From: Bradyrhizobium diazoefficiens
GTDB lineage: Bacteria; Pseudomonadota; Alphaproteobacteria; Rhizobiales; Xanthobacteraceae
DNA: 64,000 nt
Assembly (NCBI RefSeq): GCF_016599855.1
Contig: NZ_CP067041.1
Span: 1,116,001 to 1,180,000 of the forward strand
Direction of reading: 5' to 3'
Positions 26,584 through 35,817 of the stretch are shown here, piece by piece; positions within the stretch are counted from its first letter, which is position 1; every line of letters begins with the position of its first letter. The position numbers were made by a program, and so were the translations under genes. Below the pieces are notes generated by a model. That model saw only the letters and a list, made by a program, of their open reading frames with translations, ran no database searches and was not told the DNA's origin.

Positions 26584-26790
26584 TTAAGGGTATCTCTTCT
26601 GGGGATCGTCGCGTCGCTGTGCTGCTTCCGTGTTCCTGTCCAGTTGAGCGCGCTGGCTGCGACGAAGTTTCCCGCTCCTGATCACGCCATACAGGATGAC
26701 TGCGCCCAGCACGAAAGCGCCAATGAACAGCAGCCACACTCCGGTGACCGAAGTGTTGCCGAGCAGCATGCCGACGCCGCTGTTGCCCAT
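26584..26790 (-). CDS. Hypothetical small single-span membrane protein
   Basis: 68 residues with one strong membrane helix (VWLLFIGAFVLGAVILYGVI) followed by a basic, polar cytoplasmic tail. No domain is recognised. The reading frame is supported by a good ribosome binding site, GAGGGAGAAC, 5 bases before the ATG, and by a composition typical of small bradyrhizobial membrane proteins. It converges with the ABC exporter gene, with a gap of 8 bases. Confidence 0.6.
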   Translation of the reverse strand: MGNSGVGMLLGNTSVTGVWLLFIGAFVLGAVILYGVIRSGKLRRSQRAQLDRNTEAAQRRDDPQKRYP

Positions 26791-26943
26791 CTGAGTTCTC
26801 CCTCGTTTCGAAAGATCAATTGAGCGACAAGCCCGAGGTTCCTAAGCTTGTCCAAGCAGGATTGCGAGGTTCCTCCGCTGATTCCGCTATCGCCGGCTAC
26901 TGTGCATGGGGTTGTTTCGCCGTTTTGGTTCGGAGGACCGCGT

Positions 26944-27204
26944 TCACGGGCACTTCGGCGACCCCATCGGCACGTTCGGCCACGGCCAGTTCTTCCAGCT
27001 GCCGCCCTCGCCGACACAGGCCGACTCGCCGTTGGCCGGAGCCGGGCCATCGGTCGGAGCAGGGGCGCTCGTTGGCGCAGGCGAACTCGTCGTCTTAGGT
27101 GCCGCCGGCGCGAGGCGCTGGTCGACATAGGTCGTCGAGACATAGCCGGCGACGATGACGCCCAGAAAGACCGAAGAACCCTTGGCCAGGTCGCTCAGCC
27201 GCAT
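26944..27204 (-). CDS. Hypothetical small exported protein with GGSWKNWPWP motif
   Basis: 86 residues: a hydrophobic N-terminal segment (SVFLGVIVAGYVSTTYV) that may be a signal anchor, a Pro/Ala/Ser/Thr-rich linker, and a C-terminal motif CVGEGGSWKNWPWPNVP ending KCP. The two cysteines may form a disulfide outside the cytoplasm. GGAGAG stands before the ATG. It is unrecognised, but the Trp-rich tail looks like a conserved short domain. Confidence 0.6.
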   Translation of the reverse strand: MRLSDLAKGSSVFLGVIVAGYVSTTYVDQRLAPAAPKTTSSPAPTSAPAPTDGPAPANGESACVGEGGSWKNWPWPNVPMGSPKCP

Positions 27205-27271
27205 CGATGCTCTCCATCTGCTTGCCTGATATCACGCGAGCAAACCGCCTCAGGCTTCTCCGTAACATCGG

Positions 27272-27718
27272 TCACGGCCGCCACGTCATCTTCAACACCG
27301 GCCGTCCCGACGTCGGGTTCACGTCGGAGCCCTCATGCGCAAAGCCGTTGCGCTCGTAGAAGCGGATGGCGCGGCTGTTGTCCTTGTTGACCAGCAGCGT
27401 GACGCCCGATGGTGACAGGCGCTTGGCCTCATCCACCAGCAGCCTTGCCGCATCCGAGCCCCAATGATCAGGGGCGACCACGAGCTGGTCGAGATAGCCC
27501 TCGCCGTCGATGGTGACGAAGCCGGTCAGCGCGCCGTCCTGTTCGGCGACCACGATCGAGGCTTTCGGCACCAGCTCGTTGCGCCAGCGCGCGCGCCACC
27601 AGTCCAGCCGCGCGGCGAAATCGATCTGCGGATAGGCCTGCTGCCAGGTGCGATGCCAGAGGTCGATGGCTGCCGCTTCGTCCGAGGCCGTGTAGGGGCG
27701 GAGGTGGAGCGCGCTCAC
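27272..27718 (-). CDS. GNAT family N-acetyltransferase
   Basis: 148 residues with the GNAT fold: LRPYTASDEAAAIDLWHRTW at the start, the acetyl-CoA region YLDQLVVAPDHWGSDAARLL, and the C-terminal NKDNSRAIRFYERNGFAHEG. Substrate is unknown. It starts with GTG, whose G is the last base of the upstream gene's TAG, so it is translationally coupled to the OmpA-like gene. Confidence 0.88.
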   Translation of the reverse strand: MSALHLRPYTASDEAAAIDLWHRTWQQAYPQIDFAARLDWWRARWRNELVPKASIVVAEQDGALTGFVTIDGEGYLDQLVVAPDHWGSDAARLLVDEAKRLSPSGVTLLVNKDNSRAIRFYERNGFAHEGSDVNPTSGRPVLKMTWRP

Positions 27719-28746
27719 TACCGCTCCGTCAGCTTCAGCTCGATGCGGCGGTTGCGCTTGTAGGCTTCTTCGGTGTTGCCAGGGTCGAGCGGTTGGAATT
27801 CGGCAAAGCCGGCGGCGACCAGGCGCTGCGCCGGCACGCCGAGCGAGATCAGATATTGCACCACCGAGATCGCGCGCGCCGACGACAGATCCCAGTTCGA
27901 CTTGAAATTCGGACCGTTGACCGGCCGCACGTCGGTGTGGCCATCGACGCGCAGGACCCAGGCGATCTCGGGTGGGATCTTCTTGTCGAGCTCGATCAGC
28001 GCGGCTGCGACGGTGTCGAGCTCGGCGCGGCCCTCGGGTAGCAGCGTCGCCTGGCCGGTGTCGAAGAACACTTCGGACTGGAACACGAAGCGGTCGCCGA
28101 CCACGCGGATGTCAGGACGGTTGCCGAGGATGGCGCGCAGTCGTCCGAAGAATTCGGAGCGATACCGCGACAATTCCTGCACGCGCTGCGCCAACGCAAC
28201 GTTCAAGCGAGAACCCAGATCGGCGATGCGGTTCTGCGATTCCTTGTCGCGCTTTTCGCTGGCGTCGAGCGCCTCTTCGAGTGCTGCCAATTGCCGGCGC
28301 AGCGCGCTGATCTGCTGGTTCAGCACCTCGATCTGCGCCAGCGCCCGCGCCGACACCGCCTTCTCGGAGTCAAGCGCCTTACCGAGCTCGGCGGCCTTGC
28401 CCTGCGCGTCGTTGCCGGCATTGGCGAGGCCTTCATAGAGGCCCTTCATGCGGTCGCGCTCGCTCTCGGCCGAGGCGAGGCCGGCCTTCAATTGCGAGAC
28501 CTGGTCGTCGAGCGAGAGCTTGCCGAGCTTCTCCAGTGAGAGCAGCTCGGTGAGCTGGGCGATCTTGGCGTTGAGCTGCTCCAGCGCCTTGTCCTTGCCG
28601 GTGACTTCCTGCGACAGGAAGAACTGCACGACCAGGAACACCGAGAGCAGGAACACGATCGACAGCACCAGCGTCGACAGCGCGTCGACGAATCCGGGCC
28701 AGTAGTTGAAGCCGCCTTCGCTGCGGCGGCCGCGGGCTAGAGCCAT
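27718..28746 (-). CDS. OmpA/MotB-family peptidoglycan-binding protein with one membrane helix
   Basis: 342 residues: an N-terminal helix (FVDALSTLVLSIVFLLSVFLVVQFFL), a long coiled coil (about 45-190) and a C-terminal OmpA-like domain with VDGHTDVRPVNGPNFKSNWDLS, LSSARAISVVQYL and RIELKL. This is the MotB/TolR-like partner of the TolQ/MotA-like gene directly upstream; together they could form a proton-driven channel that anchors to peptidoglycan. It lacks the usual Asp in the membrane helix position of MotB (the helix has Asp at FVDAL near its start). The ATG before ALARGRR is used. Operon: MotA-like, this gene, then GNAT. Confidence 0.9.
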   Translation of the reverse strand: MALARGRRSEGGFNYWPGFVDALSTLVLSIVFLLSVFLVVQFFLSQEVTGKDKALEQLNAKIAQLTELLSLEKLGKLSLDDQVSQLKAGLASAESERDRMKGLYEGLANAGNDAQGKAAELGKALDSEKAVSARALAQIEVLNQQISALRRQLAALEEALDASEKRDKESQNRIADLGSRLNVALAQRVQELSRYRSEFFGRLRAILGNRPDIRVVGDRFVFQSEVFFDTGQATLLPEGRAELDTVAAALIELDKKIPPEIAWVLRVDGHTDVRPVNGPNFKSNWDLSSARAISVVQYLISLGVPAQRLVAAGFAEFQPLDPGNTEEAYKRNRRIELKLTER

Positions 28747-28771
28747 GCTTCGCCTCTCAAATCCTGATTGT

Positions 28772-29806
28772 TTAACTCTTCTCGGGCTGGCGCGCGATGC
28801 GTTCCAAGAGGCGACGGATCTCGCGGTTCTGCTCGCCCTGGCCGTCGGCCCATTCACGGATCATCTGCTGCTCGGTGCGCATGTGCGAGACCAGCGCCTG
28901 GATCGCTTCGGCAAGGCTCGCCATCGCCGCAGTAGTGCCGCGGCTGGCGCTGCCTTCCTCCAGCACGGAGCGAAGCCGCTCGACCACCGCCTGGAGCTCG
29001 CCGCTGGCAACCCCGCCGCCACTGCTCGCGACGGCGGCGACTTCGCCGCTGCCATATTCGCGCACGGTGGTGGCGAGCCAGTCTTCGAGGTCGGTGTAGA
29101 AGCGATTCTGCGCCTGGCTGGATTGCAAATCGAGGAAGCCGAGGATCAGCGAACCGGCGAGGCCGAACAGGGAGCTGGAAAACGAGATGCCCATGCCGCC
29201 GAGCGGGGCGGCCAGCCCCTCCTTCAGCGTGTCGAACAGCGCGCCGGCATCGCCGCCGGCCTTGAGGCCGTTGATCACCGTGCCAACCGAGCCGACCGTC
29301 TCGATCAGGCCCCAGAACGTGCCCAGCAGGCCGAGGAAGACCAGCAGCCCCGTCAGGTAGCGGGAGATATCCCGCGCTTCGTCGAGCCGGGTCGCGATCG
29401 AATCGAGCAGATGGCGCATGGTCTGCTGCGTGATCGTCATCCGCCCGGTCCGCTCGCCGCCGAGGATCGCCGCCATCGGCGCCAGCAGTCGCGGGTGGCG
29501 GTTGGGCGCCAGTCCCGGATCGGCAATCCGGAAGCTGTTGACCCACCTCACTTCGGGGTAGAGCCGGATGACTTGCCTGAGAGACAGGATGATGCCGATG
29601 AAAAGCACCCCCCCAATCAGTGCGTTAAGCCCCGGATTGAAAAAAAAGGCGTTCGCTATCTGCTTGTAGAGCACCACGCCCACGAGCGTACAGAGCACCA
29701 AAAAGACCACGATCCGCAGCAGAAACACGCTGGGCGATGACAGTTTGGTAAACTCGATGTCCATGGTGGAGCGGGGCGAGGCGCCTGACGGCATGGCCGG
29801 TATCAT
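28772..29806 (-). CDS. MotA/TolQ/ExbB-family proton channel protein
   Basis: Up to 344 residues with two N-terminal membrane helices (VFLLRIVVFLVLCTLVGVVL and LNALIGGVLFIGIIL) and the MotA/TolQ/ExbB block ISRYLTGLLVFLGLLGTFWG, followed by GLAAPLGGMGISFSSSLFGL. The C-terminal 110 residues form a coiled-coil tail. It pairs with the OmpA/MotB-like gene 25 bases downstream. Flagellar MotA is unlikely because no flagellar genes are nearby. The ATG at 29806 or that at 29764 may be used; neither has a clear ribosome binding site. Confidence 0.88.
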   Translation of the reverse strand: MIPAMPSGASPRSTMDIEFTKLSSPSVFLLRIVVFLVLCTLVGVVLYKQIANAFFFNPGLNALIGGVLFIGIILSLRQVIRLYPEVRWVNSFRIADPGLAPNRHPRLLAPMAAILGGERTGRMTITQQTMRHLLDSIATRLDEARDISRYLTGLLVFLGLLGTFWGLIETVGSVGTVINGLKAGGDAGALFDTLKEGLAAPLGGMGISFSSSLFGLAGSLILGFLDLQSSQAQNRFYTDLEDWLATTVREYGSGEVAAVASSGGGVASGELQAVVERLRSVLEEGSASRGTTAAMASLAEAIQALVSHMRTEQQMIREWADGQGEQNREIRRLLERIARQPEKS

Positions 29807-29964
29807 CCATTACGAAAGCTTGCTTGCCTCCGCACTATGGCACAGCGCAAGCCCAAAAAAAGCGCCGGATGTGCGGATTTCGGGAAGGAGGCTCGGAACC
29901 CAAAGCTGAAACCGGGCTTTCTTTCCATGGTCGGAAGGAAAAACCGGCAAGGGGGAAGGCTCGC

Positions 29965-30984
29965 ATGAGCGTCGTGTCCGCGATCATCGGGACTGCCGAA
30001 CGCGTGCCGCTGCCTGATGTGGTGATCCGAGCTGCGATCCAGCGCCTGTGTTCGCGCACGGCGACCCGCCTGTCCGCGCTGGGCGCGGCCGACGATGCCG
30101 TCTTCGCCGGGCGGATGATGTTGCGGCCGATCGCCGAGGGCGCGCCTGCCGGGCATGGCGAGGCGCACACGGCGTTCATTGCCCAGGTGCTCGGCCCCAA
30201 CCGAAAGTACTCGTCCTGCTTCTACAAGACCGATGCAACCACGCTGCAAGAGGCGGAGGAGGAAGCGCTGCGTCAGACCGTCGAACACGCCGGTCTCGCC
30301 GACGGGCAGACTATCCTCGAGCTCGGCTGCGGCTGGGGGGCGCTGTCGCTGTGGATGGCGCGGCAATTCCCCCACGCCAAGGTGACCGCCGTTTCGAACT
30401 CGCAGTCGCAGCGCGCCTATATCGAGGAGATGGCGCAGCAGCGCAATCTGCTCAACTTGCGCGTCGTCATCGCCGACATGAACGTATTCGCGCCGGAGGG
30501 CCAGTTCGACCGTATCGTCTCGATCGAGATGTTCGAGCACATCATGAACTGGCGCAAGCTGATGACACGCGTGCGCTCGTGGCTCGCTCCCGAGGGACGC
30601 TTCTTCGTTCATATCTTCACCCATCGCGCCGGCTCCTATGGGTTCGACCACGCCAATCGCGAGGACTGGATCGCGCAGCATTTCTTCGCCGGCGGCGTGA
30701 TGCCAAGCCATCAATTGATCCGGCAATATGCCGATATCTTCGCGATCGAGAAGGAATGGCGCTGGAGCGGCACGCATTATCAGCGCACGGCCAGCGACTG
30801 GCTCGCCAATTTCGATGCGCATCGCGACGCGATCGAAGCATCCTTACGCAATGTCTATGGCGATGAGACCACTTTGTGGATGCGGCGTTGGCGCTGGTTC
30901 TTCCTCGCCACGGCGGGCCTGTTCGGTTACGCCGATGGAACGGAGTGGGGCGTCAGCCACTATCGGATGAAGGCAGCCAATTGA
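29965..30984 (+). CDS. SAM-dependent methyltransferase, cyclopropane-fatty-acid-synthase-like
   Basis: A 339-residue methyltransferase. The SAM-binding motif ILELGCGWGALSLWMA follows a region typical of CFA synthases (KYSSCFYKTDATTLQEAEEE), and later blocks FDRIVSIEMFEH, GRFFVHIFTH and WRWSGTHYQRTASDWLANFD match the family of CFA-like or SAM-dependent methyltransferases acting on lipids. It might modify phospholipid acyl chains or a related lipid. No N-terminal CFA extra domain is seen, so it is shorter than CfaA. GGGGGAAGG precedes the ATG. Confidence 0.88.
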   Translation: MSVVSAIIGTAERVPLPDVVIRAAIQRLCSRTATRLSALGAADDAVFAGRMMLRPIAEGAPAGHGEAHTAFIAQVLGPNRKYSSCFYKTDATTLQEAEEEALRQTVEHAGLADGQTILELGCGWGALSLWMARQFPHAKVTAVSNSQSQRAYIEEMAQQRNLLNLRVVIADMNVFAPEGQFDRIVSIEMFEHIMNWRKLMTRVRSWLAPEGRFFVHIFTHRAGSYGFDHANREDWIAQHFFAGGVMPSHQLIRQYADIFAIEKEWRWSGTHYQRTASDWLANFDAHRDAIEASLRNVYGDETTLWMRRWRWFFLATAGLFGYADGTEWGVSHYRMKAAN

Positions 30985-31216
30985 TTGCGATGTTCTGTCG
31001 CAGCGCGCGACGATGGAGCGTGACTCACAATCCGGTGAATCGAAAAATGCGACCAGAATTCAGTGCGATAGCTCAGTGTGACATTGAGCCGCCTGCACCA
31101 TGCATTGCGTCGCAGCAAGTCCATTCTATTTTGACGACGACAGTCGTGCAGAATTGCCCAGAACGGGCTCGCGCGGCGCGTGATCAGTCTTCAACAATTT
31201 TGGGGCACCCCACTTC

Positions 31217-32410
31217 ATGTCAGGACTTCGAGCGCGATCGGCATGCGTTGCAATGATGCTCGCGGCCTTTGCGCCGCTGCTTGGTGCATGCGACGAATCC
31301 AGCTCTGCCGTTTCGGCCGCCCAGCCCATCGAACCCGATGTCAGCATCGTCACCGTCAGGCCGCAGCCGCGCGCGGTGGTACGCGAGTTGCCCGGCCGGA
31401 TATCGCCAACGCGCGTGGCCGAGGTACGCCCTCGCGTGTCAGGCATCGTGGTCGAGCGGCTATTTCGCCAGGGCAGCGAGGTGAAGGCGGGCGATCCGCT
31501 CTATCGCATCGATCCACGTCCGTTCGAGGTCGAGGTGATGGCGGGCGAGGCCGCGCTCGCCAAAGCAGATGCTGCCCTGTTGCAGGCGCAGCAGCAGGCG
31601 CGCCGTATTGCGACGCTGACCAGTCAGCGCGCCGCGCCCGAAGCCGAGAACGAGAAGACCATTGCCGCCGAGCGGCAGGCCCGTGCCGAGGTCGAAGGCC
31701 GCAAGGCCGATCTCGCGCGCGCTAAGCTCAATCTCGACTATGCGACCGTGCGCGCGCCGATTGACGGTGTGGTCGGCGCCGCCCTCGTCAGCGAGGGGGC
31801 GCTGGTCGTGCAGAACGAGACCAATCTTGCGACCGTGCAGCAGCTCGATCCGATCTATGCCGACTTCACCCAGTCAGTGACCGAGCTCAATCAGCTGCGT
31901 CGCGCCTTTGAGAGCGGCGATCTCGATCGCATCGAGGCTGATGCCGTCAAGGTGCGCCTCGTGCTCGACGACAACACCATCTATGCGCTCGACGGCAAGC
32001 TGCTGTTCTCCGACGCCAAGGTCGACGCCCATACTGGCCAGGTGACGCTGCGCGGCGAGTTCCGCAACCCCAAGCGCGAGCTGCTGCCGGGCATGTATGT
32101 CCGCGTCCGCATCGACCAGGGCCTCGACTCCGACGCGATCGCGGTGCCGCAGCAGGCGGTCCAGCGCAATGGTGGTGGCGGCAGCGAGGTGTTCGTCGTG
32201 AAGGACGACAACCGCATCGCGGTGCAGCCGGTGCGCACTGGTTCGGTGCAGGACGGCTTCTGGTTCGTCACCGACGGCCTGAAGGCCGGCGACAAGGTCG
32301 TGGTCGAAGGTTTCCAGAAGTTCGCCGCCGGCGACAAGGTCAAGCCGCAATCCTGGTCCGAGGCCGAGGCGAGCGCAGACGTCAGGCACGCCCTCAAGGT
32401 CACGCGGTAA
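31217..32410 (+). CDS. RND efflux periplasmic adaptor (membrane fusion) lipoprotein
   Basis: 397 residues with a lipoprotein signal peptide (lipobox LLGAC). Typical AcrA/MexA blocks follow: LPGRISPTRVAEVRPRVSGI, GDPLYRIDPRPFEVEV, a helical hairpin (about 100-165), LDYATVRAPIDGVVG and PGMYVRVRID. It links the RND pump to an outer-membrane channel and would export drugs or metabolites. The pump gene starts 6 bases downstream. No TetR or MarR regulator is adjacent. An imperfect dyad (ACGAC, 4 bases, GTCGT at 31134-31147) in the 232-base leader might be an operator. Confidence 0.93.
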   Translation: MSGLRARSACVAMMLAAFAPLLGACDESSSAVSAAQPIEPDVSIVTVRPQPRAVVRELPGRISPTRVAEVRPRVSGIVVERLFRQGSEVKAGDPLYRIDPRPFEVEVMAGEAALAKADAALLQAQQQARRIATLTSQRAAPEAENEKTIAAERQARAEVEGRKADLARAKLNLDYATVRAPIDGVVGAALVSEGALVVQNETNLATVQQLDPIYADFTQSVTELNQLRRAFESGDLDRIEADAVKVRLVLDDNTIYALDGKLLFSDAKVDAHTGQVTLRGEFRNPKRELLPGMYVRVRIDQGLDSDAIAVPQQAVQRNGGGGSEVFVVKDDNRIAVQPVRTGSVQDGFWFVTDGLKAGDKVVVEGFQKFAAGDKVKPQSWSEAEASADVRHALKVTR

Positions 32411-32416
32411 CGCGCG

Positions 32417-35400
32417 ATGGCGAGCTTCTTCATCGACAGGCCGATCTTCGCCTGGGTCGTCGCGCTGTTTATTTGTCTGATCGGCGCGATCTCGATCCCC
32501 CTATTGCCGATCGCGCAATATCCGATCATCGCGCCGCCCTCGATCTCGATCTCCACGAGCTATCCAGGCGCCTCGCCGGAAAACCTCTACAACAGCGTCA
32601 CCCGGCTGATCGAGGAGGAGCTCAACGGCGCCTCCGGCATCCTCAATTTCGAATCGACCAGCGACTCGCTCGGCCAGGTCGAGATCATCGCGAACTTCCA
32701 GCCGGGCACCGATACCAGCGCGGCCTCGGTCGAGGTGCAGAACCGCATCAAGCGGGTCGAAGCGCGGCTGCCGCGCGCGGTGATCCAGCAGGGCATCCTG
32801 ATCGAGGAAGCCTCCAGTGCGGTGCTCCAGATCATCACACTGAACTCAACCGACGGCAGCCTCGACGAGGTTGGCCTCGGCGACTTCATGATCCGCAACG
32901 TGCTCGGCGAGATCCGCCGCATCCCCGGCGTCGGCCGGGCCACGCTCTATTCGACCGAGCGCAGCCTTCGTGTGTGGGTCGATCCCGCAAAGCTTGTCGG
33001 CTATGGGCTGACGGCCGACGATGTCAACAAAGCCATCGCCGCGCAGAATGCGCAGGTCGCCTCCGGCAGCATCGGCGCCGAGCCGTCAACGGCGAGCCAG
33101 CGCACCTCCGCGCTGGTGCTGGTCAAGGGCCAGTTGTCCTCGCCGGACGAATTCGGCGCCATCATCCTTCGCGCCAACGGCGACGGCTCGACCGTACGTC
33201 TGCGCGACGTCGCGCGCATCGAGGTCGGCGGCCTCAGCTACCAGTTCAACACCCGCCTCGACGGCAAGCCGACTGCCGGTTTGTCCGTGCTGATGTCGCC
33301 GACCGGCAACGCGCTGGCGACCGCGAGCGCGGTCGAGGAGAAAATGAAGGAGCTGTCGCGCTTCTTCCCGCCCAACATCTCCTACGAGATCCCCTACAAC
33401 ATCACGCCGGTGGTCGAGGCCTCGATCAAGAAGGTGCTGTCGACGCTGCTCGAAGCCGTGGTGCTGGTGTTCGTGGTGATGTTCTTATTTTTGCAGAACA
33501 TCCGCTACACCATCATTCCGACCATCGTGGTGCCGGTGGCGCTATTGGGCGCCTGTACTACGCTGCTGCTCGCCGGTTACTCCATCAACATGCTCAGCAT
33601 GTTCGGCATGGTGCTCGCGGTCGGCATTCTCGTCGACGACGCCATTGTCGTGGTCGAGAACGTCGAGCGCATCATGTCTGAGGAAGGCCTGCCGCCGAAG
33701 GAGGCGACGCGCAAAGCGATGTCGCAAATATCAGGCGCCATCATCGGCATCACGCTGGTGTTGATGGCGGTGTTCGTGCCGATGGCGTTCTTCCCGGGCT
33801 CGGTCGGCATTATCTATCGTCAGTTCTCGGTTACCATGGTCGCCGCGATCGGCTTCTCCGCTGTCCTGGCGCTGTCGCTGACGCCGGCGCTTTGCGCGAC
33901 CTTGCTCAAGCCGGTTGCGGCTGGTCACGGCCACGCGAAGAGGGGCGTGTTCGGCTGGTTCAACCGCGTGCTCGAGGGCGGCAAGGAGGGTTATTCCCGC
34001 ACTGTCGGCTTCTCGCTGAAGCGCACCGGCCGCTTGATGCTGGTCTATGTCGCGCTGCTCGCCGGCCTGTCTTGGGCCTTCGTCAATTTGCCCGGCGGCT
34101 TCTTACCCGTGGACGACCAGGGGTTTGTTACCACCGACGTGCAGACGCCGTCAGACTCGTCCTATGGCCGTACCGAGGCTGTGATCGAGAAGGTGGAAAA
34201 GTATTTGGCGCAGCGGCCGGGCGTCGGCAATGTCACCTTCCTGACCGGATTCAGCTTCTCAGGCCAGGGCATGAACACGGCGCAGGCCTTCATCACGCTG
34301 AAGGACTGGTCAGAGCGTGGGCCGAAGGAGTCGGCCGCCGCGATCGTCGCCGATATCAACCGCGATCTGTCGTCCTCGATCCGCGACGCCAAGATCTCCG
34401 CGCTGCAGCCGCCGCCGATCGACAATCTCGGCAATTCCTCCGGCTTCTCGTTCCGCCTCCAGGACCGTGGCCAGAAGGGCTATTCCGCTCTGACGCGCGC
34501 CGCCGACCAGCTGATCGCGGACGCCAATGCGAGCCCGGTGCTTCAGAAGGTCTATATCGAAGGCCTGCCCGAGGCGGGCGTCGTCAATCTCGTGATCGAC
34601 CGCGAGAAGGCCGGCGCCTTCGGCGTCACCTTCGAGGATATCAACAACACGATCTCGACGAATCTCGGCTCGAACTACATCAACGACTTCCCGAACCGCG
34701 GTCGCATGCAGCGGGTCGTGGTGCAGGCGGACAGCCGCGACCGCATGAAGACGGAGGATATCCTCAACTACAACGTCAAGAACAGCCGCGGCCAGCTGGT
34801 GCCGTTCTCATCCTTTGCCACGGTCGAATGGTCGCGCGGCCCCACCCAGATCGCCGGATTCAATTACTATCCGGCGGTGCGCATCTCGGGCGAAGCCAGG
34901 TCCGGCTTCACGTCGGGCGATGCCATCGCCGAGATGGAGAAGCTTGCAGGCAAGCTGCCGCGCGGCTTCGGCTATGAATGGACGGGCCAGTCGCTCCAGG
35001 AGAAGTTGTCGGGATCGCAGGCGCCGTTCCTGCTGGCGCTCTCGGTGTTGGTGGTGTTCCTGTGTCTCGCCGCACTCTACGAGAGCTGGACCATTCCGCT
35101 TGCGGTGCTACTCACCGTGCCGCTCGGTATCGTCGGTGCAGTGATCGCCGCCATGCTGCGCGGTCTGCCCAACGACGTCTATTTCACCGTCGGCCTGATT
35201 ACCATCATCGGCCTCGCCGCCAAGGACGCGATCCTGATCATCGAGTTCGCCAAGGATCTGCGGAAAGAGGGCAAGCCGCTGGTGGACGCCACCATCGAAG
35301 CCTGCCGCCTGCGCTTCCGCCCGATCCTGATGACCGGCCTTGCCTTCATCTGCGGCGTGCTGCCGATGGCCATCGCCCACGGCGCCGGCGGCGCCAGCCA

Positions 35401-35575
35401 GCAATCGCTCGGCACCATCGTGATGGGCGGAATGATCGCAGTGGTGATTTTGGCGCTATTGATGGTGCCGGTGTTCTTCGTCTCGGTGCAGCGCGTGCTG
35501 CCGGGGGATCGGGAGAAGCGGGTGGCGGCGGAAGGCGAAGCGTATGGGCCGCCGGCGCCGGTTCGGCCGACGTAA
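32417..35575 (+). CDS. RND multidrug efflux transporter, HAE1 family
   Basis: 1052 residues with the AcrB/MexB layout: membrane helix 1 at the start (FFIDRPIFAWVVALFICLIG), a porter domain, helix 4 with the essential Asp pair in AVGILVDDAIVVVENVERI, the second porter half and C-terminal helices. GNALATASAVEEKMKEL and PGGFLPVDDQGF are family signatures. It uses the proton gradient to export lipophilic compounds. The start is 6 bases after the adaptor gene. No outer-membrane channel (TolC type) gene follows, so it must borrow one encoded elsewhere. Confidence 0.95.
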   Translation: MASFFIDRPIFAWVVALFICLIGAISIPLLPIAQYPIIAPPSISISTSYPGASPENLYNSVTRLIEEELNGASGILNFESTSDSLGQVEIIANFQPGTDTSAASVEVQNRIKRVEARLPRAVIQQGILIEEASSAVLQIITLNSTDGSLDEVGLGDFMIRNVLGEIRRIPGVGRATLYSTERSLRVWVDPAKLVGYGLTADDVNKAIAAQNAQVASGSIGAEPSTASQRTSALVLVKGQLSSPDEFGAIILRANGDGSTVRLRDVARIEVGGLSYQFNTRLDGKPTAGLSVLMSPTGNALATASAVEEKMKELSRFFPPNISYEIPYNITPVVEASIKKVLSTLLEAVVLVFVVMFLFLQNIRYTIIPTIVVPVALLGACTTLLLAGYSINMLSMFGMVLAVGILVDDAIVVVENVERIMSEEGLPPKEATRKAMSQISGAIIGITLVLMAVFVPMAFFPGSVGIIYRQFSVTMVAAIGFSAVLALSLTPALCATLLKPVAAGHGHAKRGVFGWFNRVLEGGKEGYSRTVGFSLKRTGRLMLVYVALLAGLSWAFVNLPGGFLPVDDQGFVTTDVQTPSDSSYGRTEAVIEKVEKYLAQRPGVGNVTFLTGFSFSGQGMNTAQAFITLKDWSERGPKESAAAIVADINRDLSSSIRDAKISALQPPPIDNLGNSSGFSFRLQDRGQKGYSALTRAADQLIADANASPVLQKVYIEGLPEAGVVNLVIDREKAGAFGVTFEDINNTISTNLGSNYINDFPNRGRMQRVVVQADSRDRMKTEDILNYNVKNSRGQLVPFSSFATVEWSRGPTQIAGFNYYPAVRISGEARSGFTSGDAIAEMEKLAGKLPRGFGYEWTGQSLQEKLSGSQAPFLLALSVLVVFLCLAALYESWTIPLAVLLTVPLGIVGAVIAAMLRGLPNDVYFTVGLITIIGLAAKDAILIIEFAKDLRKEGKPLVDATIEACRLRFRPILMTGLAFICGVLPMAIAHGAGGASQQSLGTIVMGGMIAVVILALLMVPVFFVSVQRVLPGDREKRVAAEGEAYGPPAPVRPT

Positions 35576-35817
35576 CGCGCCGTCATTCCAGGTCGAGCGA
35601 TGCCTTCCTCCGCAAAGCACTTGCTTATCAGGGCTGCGGCAAGCGTTTGTAGCCACTTTCCTCCGCAGGCTCGAGCGCCTCACTTTTGCGTGATCGACCT
35701 GCATTCGACCACAACTTGTAAGCCATGTCACACGCACCCGTACTGCAAGCACATCACAATGGCCAAGCGGCACCGCGATGAATCGGTGATTGCAATTTCA
35801 ATGGCGAGGGATCCCCG

